Below, in pieces: positions 26,811 to 35,999 of a stretch of 61,770 nucleotides of DNA (positions within the stretch are counted from its first letter, which is position 1; each line of letters starts with the position of its first letter). Location of the stretch: NCBI GenBank assembly GCA_023662725.1, contig JAMPIL010000009.1, positions 1-61,770 on the forward strand, in the 5' to 3' direction. Origin of the DNA: Ruminococcus flavefaciens (GTDB lineage Bacteria; Bacillota; Clostridia; Oscillospirales; Ruminococcaceae). The translations under genes and the position numbers were made by a program. The notes under the pieces were generated by a model that was not told the DNA's origin, did not search any database, and saw nothing but the letters and a program-made list of their open reading frames with translations.

Positions 26811-29509
26811 ATTGCGATAGGTAAGGTTTTGAAGTAATCGCCGCCTTTTCCCCCGCTTAGCACCGTGCATGCGACTTTCACCGCACACGGCGCCCCATCG
26901 GTATTACAAATTCGTTAGATTAGTATTAATTTCAAAGTTCTAAAAACATTAGATTGCAGGATTTCCTGCTGACATTCGGAATATATTTATTTTTTTCAAG
27001 CTGAGATTTGTTAGGTTTAACTTTGTCAAGATATGCCTGAATGGTTTCAGATTTAACAGCGTGGATCAGCATATGAACTTCTTTATGCACGATAACAAGA
27101 TTATTGTATTCGTCCGTACCGCCCTGACTTGTCGGCTTTTTATGATGACAATGGATTTCATCAATCCAAAGTATTCTGCCTGTAACGTCACATTTTCCAT
27201 ATTGAGCGGCGTATAGCGAAACTCTGTTATCCAAATATTCAATGCTTCTGTTGGGAATTACCTCTTTCGCAAGCATATGAAGTACCGTCATAACGCTTTC
27301 ATCAAATTTAAGACTTTTATGAATTGCTTCTCTGCCTTCTGCTGTATATTTACATATCTTTCGCTTTTTGTACATCGGATTTCATGTTTGAATATATCCT
27401 ATTGGACAAATCGGTTCTTGGTGCACATATCGTACCATTCGGCTTTTTCCATAGTTTTTCAGAATGACGTTTCTTTGAATAAATCCGTTCTTCTTCAGCT
27501 GTCCTCTGAGTTGATGATACATGACCGTATAAACTGAAAACTGTATTTTCATACAGTCAAGGCTGATATTTGTTGCATATCTGTAGTAATTGTGTATACC
27601 CATGACCATTGAATTATACTGCTTTATCTGCAATATTTCATCATTTTTAGTTTTGCCATGAGCTATTTCTCTTATCTGATTTTTCAGGTTTTCAGTTACT
27701 CGCTTGACAGCTTTATCTGTCATATGCGACCTGACTACGTACTTTTTCCCTTTGTGAACCGCTTTCAACTTGAATCCTAAAAATTCAGAGTAACGCTTTT
27801 TGAGATTAACAACCTTTGATTTTTCTTCGCTGATTTCCAGCTTTAATCTGTCTTTCAGCCACTTTTTAACAGCAATAAAAATTTTATTTGCGTCACTTCG
27901 CTTACGACAGAAAATTTTAAAATCGTCTGCATATCTTACAATGTACATTTCTTTTAGTTCACTTCTTCTGAGAACTTTAAAGACTACGCTTTTGCTCGGA
28001 GAGCCATTACTGTTTATACCAATGTAGTAATTTCTATGCGTCGGCATTGTTTCCCACTGGCTGCTTATCCACCAATCCAGTTCGTTCAGAACGATATTGG
28101 CTAACAGCGGTGATAAAATACCGCCTTGCGGTGTGCCTTTCGTTGGAAATATTTTATTGCCGTCTGGCAGTATTATTGGTGCTTTCAACATTTCCTTAAT
28201 TATGCAGATTAGTTATTTATCCCGTATTCCCATTGCCCACATTTGACGTATCAGCTTTGAATGATTCACATTGTCGAAAAAGCCCTTGATGTCAACGTCC
28301 ACGACAAAATAAAGATACTGCCTGTGAATCATTTTATAACATTGCGCCAATGCGTTTTCTGATGACCTGCTTGGTCTTAAACCGTTGCTTCGCTCATGAA
28401 ACTTTGCTTCACAAATCGGTTCTAAAACCTGTAAAATACATTGCTGTACAAGTCGGTCAATTATTGTCGGTATTCCCGGTGGTCTGGTCTTACCATTAGG
28501 CTTGGGGATTTCTACTCGCCTAACGGGTTTAGGCTTGTAAAATTTTAGTTTCCTCTGAATTATTTCAGCTAACTTTTCAGCGGACAATTTCTCAATATCT
28601 TTGATATTAAGTTTATCCGCACCGCTTGTATAACTGCCTGAATTTCGCTTGATATTCCTGTATGCAAGCCGTATATTTTCCTCACTCGAAATTATCTCCA
28701 TGAGCTTTGTGAAAACTTCACCTTGTTTACTTTGGGCATACAAATTATCAAAGCATTCCTGTAAATCATAATATTCCAGATGTCTTAGTTTTTTCTGCTT
28801 TGTCATAGGCAACTCCACCTTTCAGTTTCGTTTTTCTCGGATAAAATCCTAATCATACTCGAAGCTATGAATTTCAATACCTATAACTAATTTTGTAATA
28901 TCGACTTGTGGCTGTCCCTCCGTTTTCCATTACAGAAAACATCAACGGTAATGCCACGACTTAGCCCACAATCAAAACAGCTTATTATTCTTCGTCTGTA
29001 CCGCAATAATGCGTACTGTTGGCTGCCACGTTCCGATAATCCTATCTTTGCATATGTACTTAGGTGTCTGCTGTAAGCCTGACAGCTTGGCAGTGACTGT
29101 AACACTGCAAGGTATTTCATAACGAAGATTCTTACTTTACCTCACTGTCCCTGCTCTTTGGCAGTCTGCACATTTCTATGCAGTTCGAGGTTATAGACCC
29201 GTACTTTCGCAGATTCGTCAGATATTTCTATCATTCTCACCATATACATTTTATAGACCCCCGACCTATAGGATACACCATTCACCTCTGAATAGCTTTC
29301 GTTTTGATTGCTCAACTACAGTATCTCTCAGCCGACTTCACCGAGCTTCTGACAAAATCAGTTTCCCAATAATGCCAGTCGGAGTATCAGGGGAGGCATT
29401 TCAAGGCGTTACCCTATCATTCCACCTCTCGGATTATCAGTTCTCCTAACTTGAGAACTTTACGTTCTTTTATTAGTGCCTAATCTTTTCAATTAGGAAC
29501 GTGTCGCAC
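26811..29509 (-). mobile_element. Group II intron with maturase gene
   Basis: The 5' end on the minus strand is GTGCGACACG at 29509, the GUGYG consensus of group II introns. The 3' end ...CTATCGCAAT at 26811 fits the terminal AY rule. Near the 3' end (about 26865-26905) is a domain V hairpin with GCCGTGTGCGGTGAAAGTCG. Between them lies a reverse transcriptase-maturase-HNH frame (26932-28806). The 5' part, 28819-29509, has no gene and should hold RNA domains I-III. Exact removal joins two frames of a gamma-glutamylcyclotransferase-like gene without loss or gain of bases. The intron is 2699 bp. Confidence 0.9.
26932..28806 (-). pseudogene. ltrA: Group II intron maturase, two nonsense codons
   Basis: One frame encodes, in order, a reverse transcriptase (N-terminal RT motifs around PKPNGKTRPPGIPTIIDRLV; catalytic YADD in VRYADDFKIF), a maturase X domain, and an HNH endonuclease (CHHKKPTSQGGTDEYNNLVI). 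The frame is interrupted by TAA at 28215-28213 and TGA at 27384-27382, both in frame with the text on each side, so simple base changes explain it. The start at 28806 (MTKQKKLRHLEY) follows GGTGGAG. The protein is unlikely to be made intact, so splicing would need a maturase from elsewhere. Confidence 0.88.
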
Positions 29510-29732
29510 CCTCGTAGCGGTTTAAAGTTGGCAGATCTCTATCATCAAGTTCCCAAATCAGAGCAGGAACACTTGTGTCCTTATTCGGAACGATTGTCGC
29601 AACGCCTCTGAACTCCAATTCATAATCCTTGATTTCTGCCGTACCCACAACTCTTGAATGCGGACATCTGAATGCCATTTGCTCAAGATTGATGTTGCTT
29701 CCGTAAGCAATATATAACTGTTTATTTTTCAT
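29510..29732 (-). CDS. Gamma-glutamylcyclotransferase-like gene, 5' exon
   Basis: The first 74 codons of an AIG2/GGCT-like protein start at 29732 with MKNKQLYIAYGSN, containing the family YGSN loop and RCPHSRVVGTAEIKDYEL. The exon ends after GAGG at 29510, where the intron begins. The family forms pyroglutamate from gamma-glutamyl peptides or amines. Small members of this kind occur in the accessory regions of Firmicutes conjugative elements. Without splicing the frame would run six codons into the intron and stop. Confidence 0.8.
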
Positions 29733-29745
29733 TTTCTACTTCCGA

Positions 29746-29805
29746 TTACATTGACATTTCCATGCCAAATCGCTGAGTTTTTATTCCATCAAAGTTTTTT
29801 GACAT
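29746..29805 (-). CDS. Possible 19-aa leader peptide
   Basis: A short frame (MSKNFDGIKTQRFGMEMSM) starts at 29805, with GAGGTG seven bases upstream, and ends 13 bp before the cyclotransferase-like gene. It is either a small peptide, a translational leader, or the remnant of a longer gene. No family is recognised. Confidence 0.35.
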   Translation of the reverse strand: MSKNFDGIKTQRFGMEMSM

Positions 29806-29871
29806 TTTATTTCACCTCGTTCCCAACAAAAACAGCTTGCAGATCTCTCCGCAAGCCGTAAATTTTAATCG

Positions 29872-31497
29872 TTATTCAATTTCCGTTCTGACCTCGTATC
29901 CGCCTTTGAAAATCACCAGTATTTCGGTCTTACTTATCACTTTTACGCATTCAATCAGCTTTCTTATCAGTACATTATCAAAGGTTTCCAGTTCGAATTT
30001 CTCATGCTCTATCATATCCATGATCTTATCAAGCTTGGCTTGGGTTTCAGCGGAAGTCTGATTCTGTGATTTCAGCAATGTAAGCCGTTCGCTAAGACCT
30101 TGTTCCTCTGCATAAAGCTTCGCAAATTCACTGTCAAGCTTGTCCTCGTCGCAGCTGCCAGAGGCTATCAATCCGACTAAATCGTTCCTTGCCTGATCTA
30201 TTTCTTTCAATCTTTTTTCTGCTGTGAGAATTTCTTCCTGTCCCTGACATTCAAGCACCGAACCGATATTCGCTTTCAAAATCCTCGCAATATCATTTCG
30301 GCAGGAATAGTAATTATTGATCGCCCTAATTATTGCCTTGTGGAGCTGTTCTTCCTTTATCGTTGGCGAATCGGAACAGTACTTTTTGCCGTGTTCCAAA
30401 CGGCTTATACACCGCCATACAATTTGCTTTTTTCCTCTTGCCGCCCAAGTGGTTCTGCGATAGGGAGTGCCGCATTTTCCACAGATAAGTAATTCGGTAA
30501 GCGCATATTTGCTTGAATATTTGCCTTGTTCAGTAGTAGTTTTATCGCTAATTTTACGCTTTGAGCTTCTCCTTGTAAGCTCCTGCTGTACTCGGTTATA
30601 TGTGTCACGGTCAACTATGGGGTCATGATGATCAGAAACCAGATACATTGGGCGTTCTCCGTGATTTTTCACCACTTTATGAGTAATACAATCGAGAGTA
30701 AATGATTTTTGGAGCAGAGCGTCTCCAACGTATTTTTCATTCTTCAAAATACTGCGTATATGAGACACATTCCAGATTTTCTTACCTGTTGAAGTTAGAA
30801 AGTCCTTGCTTTCAAGGACTTTTTTAATATTACTCAAACTGTATCCGTCAAGGAACAACGTGTAGATCAGTTTTACGATTTCCGCTTCTTCGGGTACGAC
30901 CTCCGGTTTGTCGTCCGCTCCCTTTTTATAGCCAAGCAGATATTTGTACTGGAATGATACTTTACCCTCACGGTAAGCTTTTTCTTTTCCCCATGAAACG
31001 TTTTTACTGATTGATTCGGATTCTGCCTGTGCGAATGAACCATATAATGCAATCATAAATTCGCTTGTCATAGTCATCGTGTTTATATTCTCTTTCTCGA
31101 AAATCACTCCGATTCCGAGATCTTTGAGCTGTCTGACGTATTCAAGGCAATCGACGGTGTTTCGTGCAAATCTTGATATCGACTTGGTAATTACAAGGTC
31201 AATTTTCTTGTTTCTGCACATACGGATCATGCGATTAAATTCGGTACGCTTTTTTGTCTGAGTGCCGCTGATACCCTCGTCAGCGAAAATTCCGGCGAGA
31301 GTCCATTCCTTTTTGCGATTTATCAAGTCTGTGTAATATGCGATCTGCACTTGGTAGCTGTTCTGCTGTTCCTCCTGTTCGGTGGATACTCGGCAGTATG
31401 CGGCTACTCTCAATTGGTGGTATTTACTACGGTTTTCCGCAGTCTGTGCTTTCGCAGGAATTATCGTTACATTTGGAGCTGTTGACACAATTCTCAT
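29872..31497 (-). CDS. Large serine recombinase 1
   Basis: This protein of about 541 residues has an N-terminal resolvase catalytic domain with nucleophile serine in AAYCRVSTEQEEQ and the conserved ITKSISRFARN and AEKENIN-like segments. A recombinase domain, a zinc ribbon (CGKCGTPYRRTTW ... C) and a coiled-coil region complete it. It is the last of three recombinase genes transcribed in tandem. Start 31497 (MRIVSTAPNV) is chosen from the homologous look of the N-terminus, although AAAGGA abuts the ATG; GTG at 31488 has better spacing. It overlaps the end of the preceding recombinase frame. Confidence 0.88.
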   Translation of the reverse strand: MRIVSTAPNVTIIPAKAQTAENRSKYHQLRVAAYCRVSTEQEEQQNSYQVQIAYYTDLINRKKEWTLAGIFADEGISGTQTKKRTEFNRMIRMCRNKKIDLVITKSISRFARNTVDCLEYVRQLKDLGIGVIFEKENINTMTMTSEFMIALYGSFAQAESESISKNVSWGKEKAYREGKVSFQYKYLLGYKKGADDKPEVVPEEAEIVKLIYTLFLDGYSLSNIKKVLESKDFLTSTGKKIWNVSHIRSILKNEKYVGDALLQKSFTLDCITHKVVKNHGERPMYLVSDHHDPIVDRDTYNRVQQELTRRSSKRKISDKTTTEQGKYSSKYALTELLICGKCGTPYRRTTWAARGKKQIVWRCISRLEHGKKYCSDSPTIKEEQLHKAIIRAINNYYSCRNDIARILKANIGSVLECQGQEEILTAEKRLKEIDQARNDLVGLIASGSCDEDKLDSEFAKLYAEEQGLSERLTLLKSQNQTSAETQAKLDKIMDMIEHEKFELETFDNVLIRKLIECVKVISKTEILVIFKGGYEVRTEIE

Positions 31498-32365
31498 TCC
31501 TTTCTGATATATTTTTGATGTGTATGCCGTTGATAAATTCAACTTCAACGGTACAAAAATGACTTATCCAAATTCGTGAAACACACGCTTTGAACAAGCC
31601 ACTATACATCGTATTTAATTGTTTGTGATTTTCAAGCAAAGCCTTTATTTCCACTGTTTTCTGTGGATTTTCGTTATATGTACAGCAGTCGTACTTCATC
31701 TCGGCAAGCCTGAAAAACTCGGCTTTTACTCTGTCAAAATCCATTTGGATAGAGTCGGTCATCTGATTTATCTCATTCTGCTAACGAATAATATCCGCAG
31801 TTGGAGAATATATGCTTACCTCACCGTCAGACTCCAATAGGCTGAGATTTGCGATAGCTGTGTTCAGAACGGTCAGCACTGCTCCAATTATCATCTGGTC
31901 GGTCAGTCGATATTCAAATTTATAGCAATCGGCATTTCTGCAATCCCAATGCTCGTATCTCGAATTACCGCCTATTCTTGTAAGTCGGTGACCGCATTCG
32001 GCGCAGTATGTAACCTTTCTGATTTCCTGTAAATCATCGCATACCAGATTAAGCGTGGTAGCTTTTCTTACTCGCTTTTCATTTGCCTGATTAAAAATAT
32101 CCTCATCAATTATCTGCGGATATTTGTCAGTTCCGAGATATTTCTCATTTTCGATTATCCTCTTGACCATATTTTTATTCCAATGATCAGAATCCTCGGT
32201 ATATCGGATTTTCTCGGATTCCATAAGCTTTGCGATTTGAAGTAAGCTGCTGCCATTCAGATATTCTCTGAAAATCGTTGATACTGCGTAAACTTCTTTC
32301 GGGTTGGTAGTTATTTCTCCGTTTTTCATGCAGTAGCAAAAAGGTATAACTCTGTTTCTTGCCAT
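31427..32365 (-). pseudogene. Recombinase 2 lacking catalytic domain, split by an in-frame TAG
   Basis: The first 194 codons (32365-31781) start MARNRVIPFCYCMKNGE after GGGAG and encode a recombinase domain and zinc ribbon (VTYCAECGHRLTRIG ... C) without a resolvase catalytic domain. TAG at 31783-31781 ends it. The same frame continues directly (QNEINQ, then MTDSIQMDFDRVKAEFF) to 31427, giving the coiled coil and C-terminal domain expected of the family. Originally a 312-codon gene, it now probably makes a truncated product. Such catalytic-less partners are found beside serine recombinases in Firmicutes elements. Confidence 0.82.
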
Positions 32366-32373
32366 TGACCTCA

Positions 32374-32402
32374 CTCCCTTCAACCAACAAGGATACCACA
32401 AA
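32374..32402 (-). repeat. Leader repeat, copy A
   Basis: A 29-bp sequence (minus strand, containing TTTGTGGTATCCTTGTTGG) ends at the ribosome-binding site of recombinase 2. The same sequence with one mismatch precedes recombinase 3 at 34644-34672. Confidence 0.7.
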
Positions 32403-32478
32403 AATCTGCGGAAATCCAGTATCAAAGGCAATAAAAATACGCTCTGTGTTTTGGTCACAAAGCGCAATTTTTATTTGT

Positions 32479-32787
32479 TTAGTTAAAAAATCTCATATAA
32501 TCACTTCTGCCATAAAAAATTCGAAGTAGATTTATATTCTTCTTTTCATCATCAACTTCATATATCAGAATGTAGTTTTTAACAATAATTTTTCGGTAAC
32601 CAAGTGATTTCAGGGGCTCGTTACATTCGGGATACATATACGGCATATTTTTAAGATTCATAATGGAATCATCAATTTCCTTCATTAGCTCCTTTGCAGC
32701 TTTATCTGCACATAAAACATGGGATATATATTCAAAAGTGCTATCAAGATCCCTGACAAATTCCGGAGCAAATACAAGCTTATACAT
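32479..32787 (-). CDS. RelE/ParE-family toxin
   Basis: This 102-residue protein has the RelE/ParE plasmid-stabilisation layout (YKLVFAPEFVRDLDSTFEYI at the start; YRKIIVKNYILIYEVDDEKK and LLRIFYGRSDY near the end). Members are mRNA interferases or gyrase poisons. It overlaps the end of the antitoxin gene by eight bases, the usual coupling. The pair sits between recombinase genes 3 and 2. Confidence 0.85.
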   Translation of the reverse strand: MYKLVFAPEFVRDLDSTFEYISHVLCADKAAKELMKEIDDSIMNLKNMPYMYPECNEPLKSLGYRKIIVKNYILIYEVDDEKKNINLLRIFYGRSDYMRFFN

Positions 32788-33043
32788 ATCCGTATTTTTC
32801 CCTCATTTTTTTCAGCACATCTTCTCCGTCCAAGCCTTCTCCGTTGTCTATTTGCCTTTGAGCTACAAGCAGCTTGCGGAAAACCTCTGCTGCTGCCAAT
32901 TCCCTTTCATAGGTCTCATTACTCATTAATACCATATCACCGTAGCCATTTTTAGTAATAAAGATCGGCTCTCCGGAACTATGGCAAAGCTCAGAAATTT
33001 CTATCGTATTCCTTAAATCCGTAATTGGTCTTATCTGTGGCAT
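32780..33043 (-). CDS. Phd/YefM-family antitoxin
   Basis: This 87-residue protein has the Phd/YefM fold signature (IRPITDLRNTIEISELCHSS; PIFITKNGYGDMVLMSNE) followed by a helical toxin-binding tail. It would repress its own promoter and neutralise the ParE/RelE toxin encoded next. GGAGG precedes its start. Confidence 0.88.
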   Translation of the reverse strand: MPQIRPITDLRNTIEISELCHSSGEPIFITKNGYGDMVLMSNETYERELAAAEVFRKLLVAQRQIDNGEGLDGEDVLKKMREKYGYV

Positions 33044-33106
33044 AACAACACCTCCAACTTTTTTATGACATTATTATATCATAATTATGTCTACTTGTCA
33101 ATGCTT

Positions 33107-34633
33107 TTAGATAGACTCTTTAAATTTCAATCCGCCGATCAAATGAAATTCCAGTTCATTTTGATTTATTACCACGATCTTCTCAACTATACTCTCAAAT
33201 GCCGATTCTTCAAACTCGGTTATCGGATTATCTCGCTTTTCAAAAAAGTTGATCAGGATTTCAATCTGATCAAGCGTTTCGTCCTCATCGTCGGAGCGTG
33301 TGAGCTTTTTCAGCTCGGTTTGCAGTTTATTGATTTTAGCTGTAAGCTCTGTGGTTTGCTCCATAAACTTAGCCTCGTCCAGAAATCCTTTTGTTTTCAG
33401 CCTTGCAAGGACGTGTGTCTGTTCCCGAAGCTTGGCGATTTCTTTGTGTATATCCATTACCTGAGTTTTACCGCTGAATTTTTTCAACTTTAAATCCTGT
33501 AGCGCTGTTTGGAGAGGTACAAGAATTTGCTTGTAATTGAATAACAGTTTGTTGCAAAGCATTGTGAAAGCTCTGTAAATATTATTTTCAGCAATTTGTT
33601 TGTTTGGACAATTTTCAGCTCGCTTATCGTGTTTTGTACAGGTCCAATATATTATTTCTCGACATATTTTCCTTCTATAATGCAAATGGCAATTCCCACA
33701 TTCTATTTTTCTGGTCAGAGGATATGTTGCAGTTTGCTTTTTGGAAGTTCTGCGTTCTTCTAACAATTTCTGAACTGCACAAAACTTCTCTTTTGTGAGA
33801 ATAGGCTCATGTGTATTCTCAATGTAATATTTATCCGCTTGTCCGTGATTTTCTCTGTTTTTCATACCTACTATATCAGGTGTGTAATACTTTTGGAGCA
33901 TAGTATCGCCTATATACTTTTCATTTGTAAGAAGATAACGCATACTTGATTGAGACCACTTTCGCAAATGAGAATATTTTTTCCTAAAATGTTCGGCTGC
34001 ACTTTGTACACCGCCTCCGGACAATATGTAATCAAAAATCTCGTTCACAATTTTAGCTTCATCCTGATGAATATATAACATATTATTGATAAGCCGATAA
34101 CCAAACGGAGCACATTGAGTGATATAATTTCCCGAAAGCATACGTTTTTGATAACTCCACTTCATATTTTTAGATATTGATACCGATTCCTCCTGCGCCA
34201 GACCGCCCATAATGGTTATCATCATTTCATCGGTCATATTGGCGGTATCAATGTTCTCTTTCTCAAAAAATATTGTTATGCCGAGGCTTTTAAGTTCTCT
34301 GACGTTTTTCAGACAATCCCTTGTGTTTCGGGCAAATCGGCTGATTGATTTCGTATAAATTCTGTCGATCTTACCCTTGCGGCAATCCTTCATCATCCTC
34401 TGAAACTCGTCGCGCTTGTCCTCACGAGTTCCTGTGATACCTTCGTCGGCGTATATGTCGATCAGTTCCTCTGTTTCCGAACCCTCAAAAACCTGACTGT
34501 AGTATCTTGTCTGCGCCATAAAGGAATTAAGCTGATCTTCACTGTCTGAGCTTACTCGGCAATATGCGGCACAACGTATCTTGACTGCTTTTTCTTCTGT
34601 TATTGTCGGCTGTATAACCGTTACTATCGGCAT
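33107..34633 (-). CDS. Large serine recombinase 3
   Basis: This 508-residue protein has the resolvase catalytic domain (AAYCRVSSDSEDQLNSFMAQ, with the nucleophile serine; TKSISRFARNTRDCL), recombinase domain, zinc ribbon (IECGNCHLHYRRK ... C) and a coiled coil. The start is set at 34633 (MPIVTVIQPTI) after AAAGGAG; the frame is open 34 codons upstream but lacks a site there. It is first in the order of the three recombinases. It and recombinase 1 probably drive integration and excision of the element. Confidence 0.9.
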   Translation of the reverse strand: MPIVTVIQPTITEEKAVKIRCAAYCRVSSDSEDQLNSFMAQTRYYSQVFEGSETEELIDIYADEGITGTREDKRDEFQRMMKDCRKGKIDRIYTKSISRFARNTRDCLKNVRELKSLGITIFFEKENIDTANMTDEMMITIMGGLAQEESVSISKNMKWSYQKRMLSGNYITQCAPFGYRLINNMLYIHQDEAKIVNEIFDYILSGGGVQSAAEHFRKKYSHLRKWSQSSMRYLLTNEKYIGDTMLQKYYTPDIVGMKNRENHGQADKYYIENTHEPILTKEKFCAVQKLLEERRTSKKQTATYPLTRKIECGNCHLHYRRKICREIIYWTCTKHDKRAENCPNKQIAENNIYRAFTMLCNKLLFNYKQILVPLQTALQDLKLKKFSGKTQVMDIHKEIAKLREQTHVLARLKTKGFLDEAKFMEQTTELTAKINKLQTELKKLTRSDDEDETLDQIEILINFFEKRDNPITEFEESAFESIVEKIVVINQNELEFHLIGGLKFKESI

Positions 34634-34643
34634 TTTTCTCACG

Positions 34644-34672
34644 CTCCTTTCAACCAACAAGGATACCACAAA
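34644..34672 (-). repeat. Leader repeat, copy B
   Basis: This 29-bp sequence is a near-identical partner of 32374-32402, again ending at the ribosome-binding site of a recombinase gene. The shared position suggests either common descent by gene duplication or a common translational control signal. Confidence 0.7.
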
Positions 34673-34706
34673 TCTTTTCAGAATGGTATCACCAAACCTG
34701 ACTAAA

Positions 34707-34826
34707 TTATTTGTCTGAACCTGTGCATTTTTCATGTTTGTCTGCTTGTCCTGCCGCCGTGCAGAGACACATTGTGATCACTCCTGCTGTACCACCTACA
34801 AGCAATCCAATAACGAATCCTAACAT
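34707..34826 (-). CDS. 39-aa membrane peptide, DUF3789-like
   Basis: A 39-residue peptide starts MLGFVIGLLVGGTAGVIT, a single glycine-rich membrane helix, followed by a short charged tail. It resembles DUF3789 proteins of Firmicutes conjugative elements. Function is unknown. It lies 12 bp after the 52-aa gene and about 75 bp before recombinase 3, in the same direction. Confidence 0.55.
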   Translation of the reverse strand: MLGFVIGLLVGGTAGVITMCLCTAAGQADKHEKCTGSDK

Positions 34827-34838
34827 TTCTGAACCCCC

Positions 34839-34997
34839 TTACGCTGTGTCTCTTGAAGACGGGAACTGACTGTATATATCTTCAGTATTTCTGCTGTTGA
34901 AATTCTGTTTTTCGGCTTCTTCAAGAATTTCATCAAGCTTGTCCGCAAATACTCTTGCCATAAAATCGCTGTATTCTGCCTGTCCGAATTTAGTCAT
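34839..34997 (-). CDS. 52-aa protein coupled to mazF
   Basis: This 52-residue acidic protein (MTKFGQAEYSDFMARVFADK at the start) begins at an ATG whose A is the last base of the mazF-like stop codon (TGATG), so the two are translationally coupled. It has a predicted helical segment (LDEILEEAEK). Position downstream of a MazF-type toxin makes an antitoxin or accessory role possible, though antitoxins usually precede the toxin. No family is recognised. Confidence 0.6.
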   Translation of the reverse strand: MTKFGQAEYSDFMARVFADKLDEILEEAEKQNFNSRNTEDIYSQFPSSRDTA

Positions 34998-35341
34998 CAA
35001 AATCCACTCCAATACTTATTTTTTAAAATCCCATTGATCTCTTTCATCAATTCTCTGTTTAGAGAACCTACATATTTACGCAGTCTGCTGCGGTCAATAG
35101 TGCGAATCTGCTCTGCAAGGACTGTTGAATTTTTAGGCGGTTCAGAACATCTTATCCGAATATGCACAGGCAAATTCTTTTTTCTTACAGACGAAATAGG
35201 GACAACGATTACTGTCGGGCTATGCCTGTTTCCCACATTATTCTGTACGACCAGAACAGGACGAATGCCGCCTTGCTCCGAGCCGACAACGGGATTCAAA
35301 TCAGCGTAAAATATATCTCCACGTTTAATCAGCATTTTCAT
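34997..35341 (-). CDS. mazF: MazF/PemK-family endoribonuclease
   Basis: This protein of about 114 residues has MazF signatures: RGDIFYADLNPVVGSEQGG at the N-terminus, RPVLVVQNNVGNRHSPTVIV, and AEQIRTIDRSRL. Members cleave mRNA at short sequences. A usual MazE is not seen upstream; the preceding gene is a cysteine-rich 75-aa protein overlapping by 17 bp, and a 52-aa protein follows. ATG at 35335 is an alternative start with better spacing from AGGTG. Confidence 0.88.
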   Translation of the reverse strand: MKMLIKRGDIFYADLNPVVGSEQGGIRPVLVVQNNVGNRHSPTVIVVPISSVRKKNLPVHIRIRCSEPPKNSTVLAEQIRTIDRSRLRKYVGSLNRELMKEINGILKNKYWSGF

Positions 35342-35552
35342 TCACCTTTTTCTTTGGGACTTCAAAGCATTTTTTGTATCTTACACAGCTGTGAAACGGA
35401 CAGAAAAGTACGTCTGTATTCCTGTCATACCACACACAGCCGCAGCATGAGTGCTTGTCAGATAATCTGACTGTTGGAGTAGAAATATCAACTCCAAATT
35501 TATCGTATTTGTATTGAAAATATGTTTTTTCTGACGTATCATTATCGTTCAT
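35325..35552 (-). CDS. 75-aa cysteine-rich protein
   Basis: The centre reads SCCGCVWYD ... LFCPFHSC ... CF, giving seven cysteines in about 35 residues, suggesting a zinc- or iron-binding knuckle. GGGAGG precedes the ATG. It overlaps the start of mazF by 17 bp. It may be a regulator of the toxin gene, but nothing beyond position supports that. Confidence 0.6.
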   Translation of the reverse strand: MNDNDTSEKTYFQYKYDKFGVDISTPTVRLSDKHSCCGCVWYDRNTDVLFCPFHSCVRYKKCFEVPKKKVNENAD

Positions 35553-35559
35553 ATATCAG

Positions 35560-35999
35560 CCTCCCACTTTAAATTTTATATGTAACAGGCGGTCTGCATT
35601 TTACGCAAACCGCCGTAATAATTCGTTTTGCCTTTGCATGATATTTATCCCCGATACCCGTCACGCACGGAACTCTGCAAGCTGCGGTCAGCGTAACCGC
35701 ATCATGGGACTCTCACCCGCTATATTAGCCCTCACTGGGAAGTATCATTATCCTCACACGTTTCATTGCCGACTTTGGCTGCTGTCCAAAGGTCTGTGAC
35801 TTGTCTTTATCGCTCGCTTTTTCAAGGTCATGGCGGACATCACATTTGGCTGTCGAGATTTCATACCGACCGTGTGATTAACGTACTTGCAGAGTTGCTA
35901 TTCTGTTGTCAAGATTCTATCGGGAAAATTCTCCGAATTATTTTCATCGATTTTTCCCTTCACTACTTACTGGCAACGAAATTGCAAAACTACAGGGAT
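35560..35999 (-). other. 440-bp gap with paired segments, possible structured RNA
   Basis: No convincing gene is present. On the minus strand several self-complementary segments cluster at 35585-35745: GGCGGTTTGC/GCAGACCGCC just before the 75-aa gene, GCGGT-TACGCTG-ACCGC, and GGGTGAGAGTCCC nearby. The text GGGTGAGAGTCCC with GCGG following is loosely reminiscent of cobalamin riboswitch cores, but the rest does not match. A leader RNA controlling the small genes downstream is possible. Confidence 0.35.

Noticed and set aside
26932-31783. Stop-codon recoding as an explanation for interrupted genes in the element
   Set aside because: All three stop codons occur as interruptions (TAA, TGA and TAG), and ordinary genes here end normally with each, so decay fits better than an altered code.
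35641-35760. Cobalamin riboswitch
   Set aside because: Only a short GGGTGAGAGTCCC-like segment matches; the other conserved parts are not found and no B12-related gene follows.
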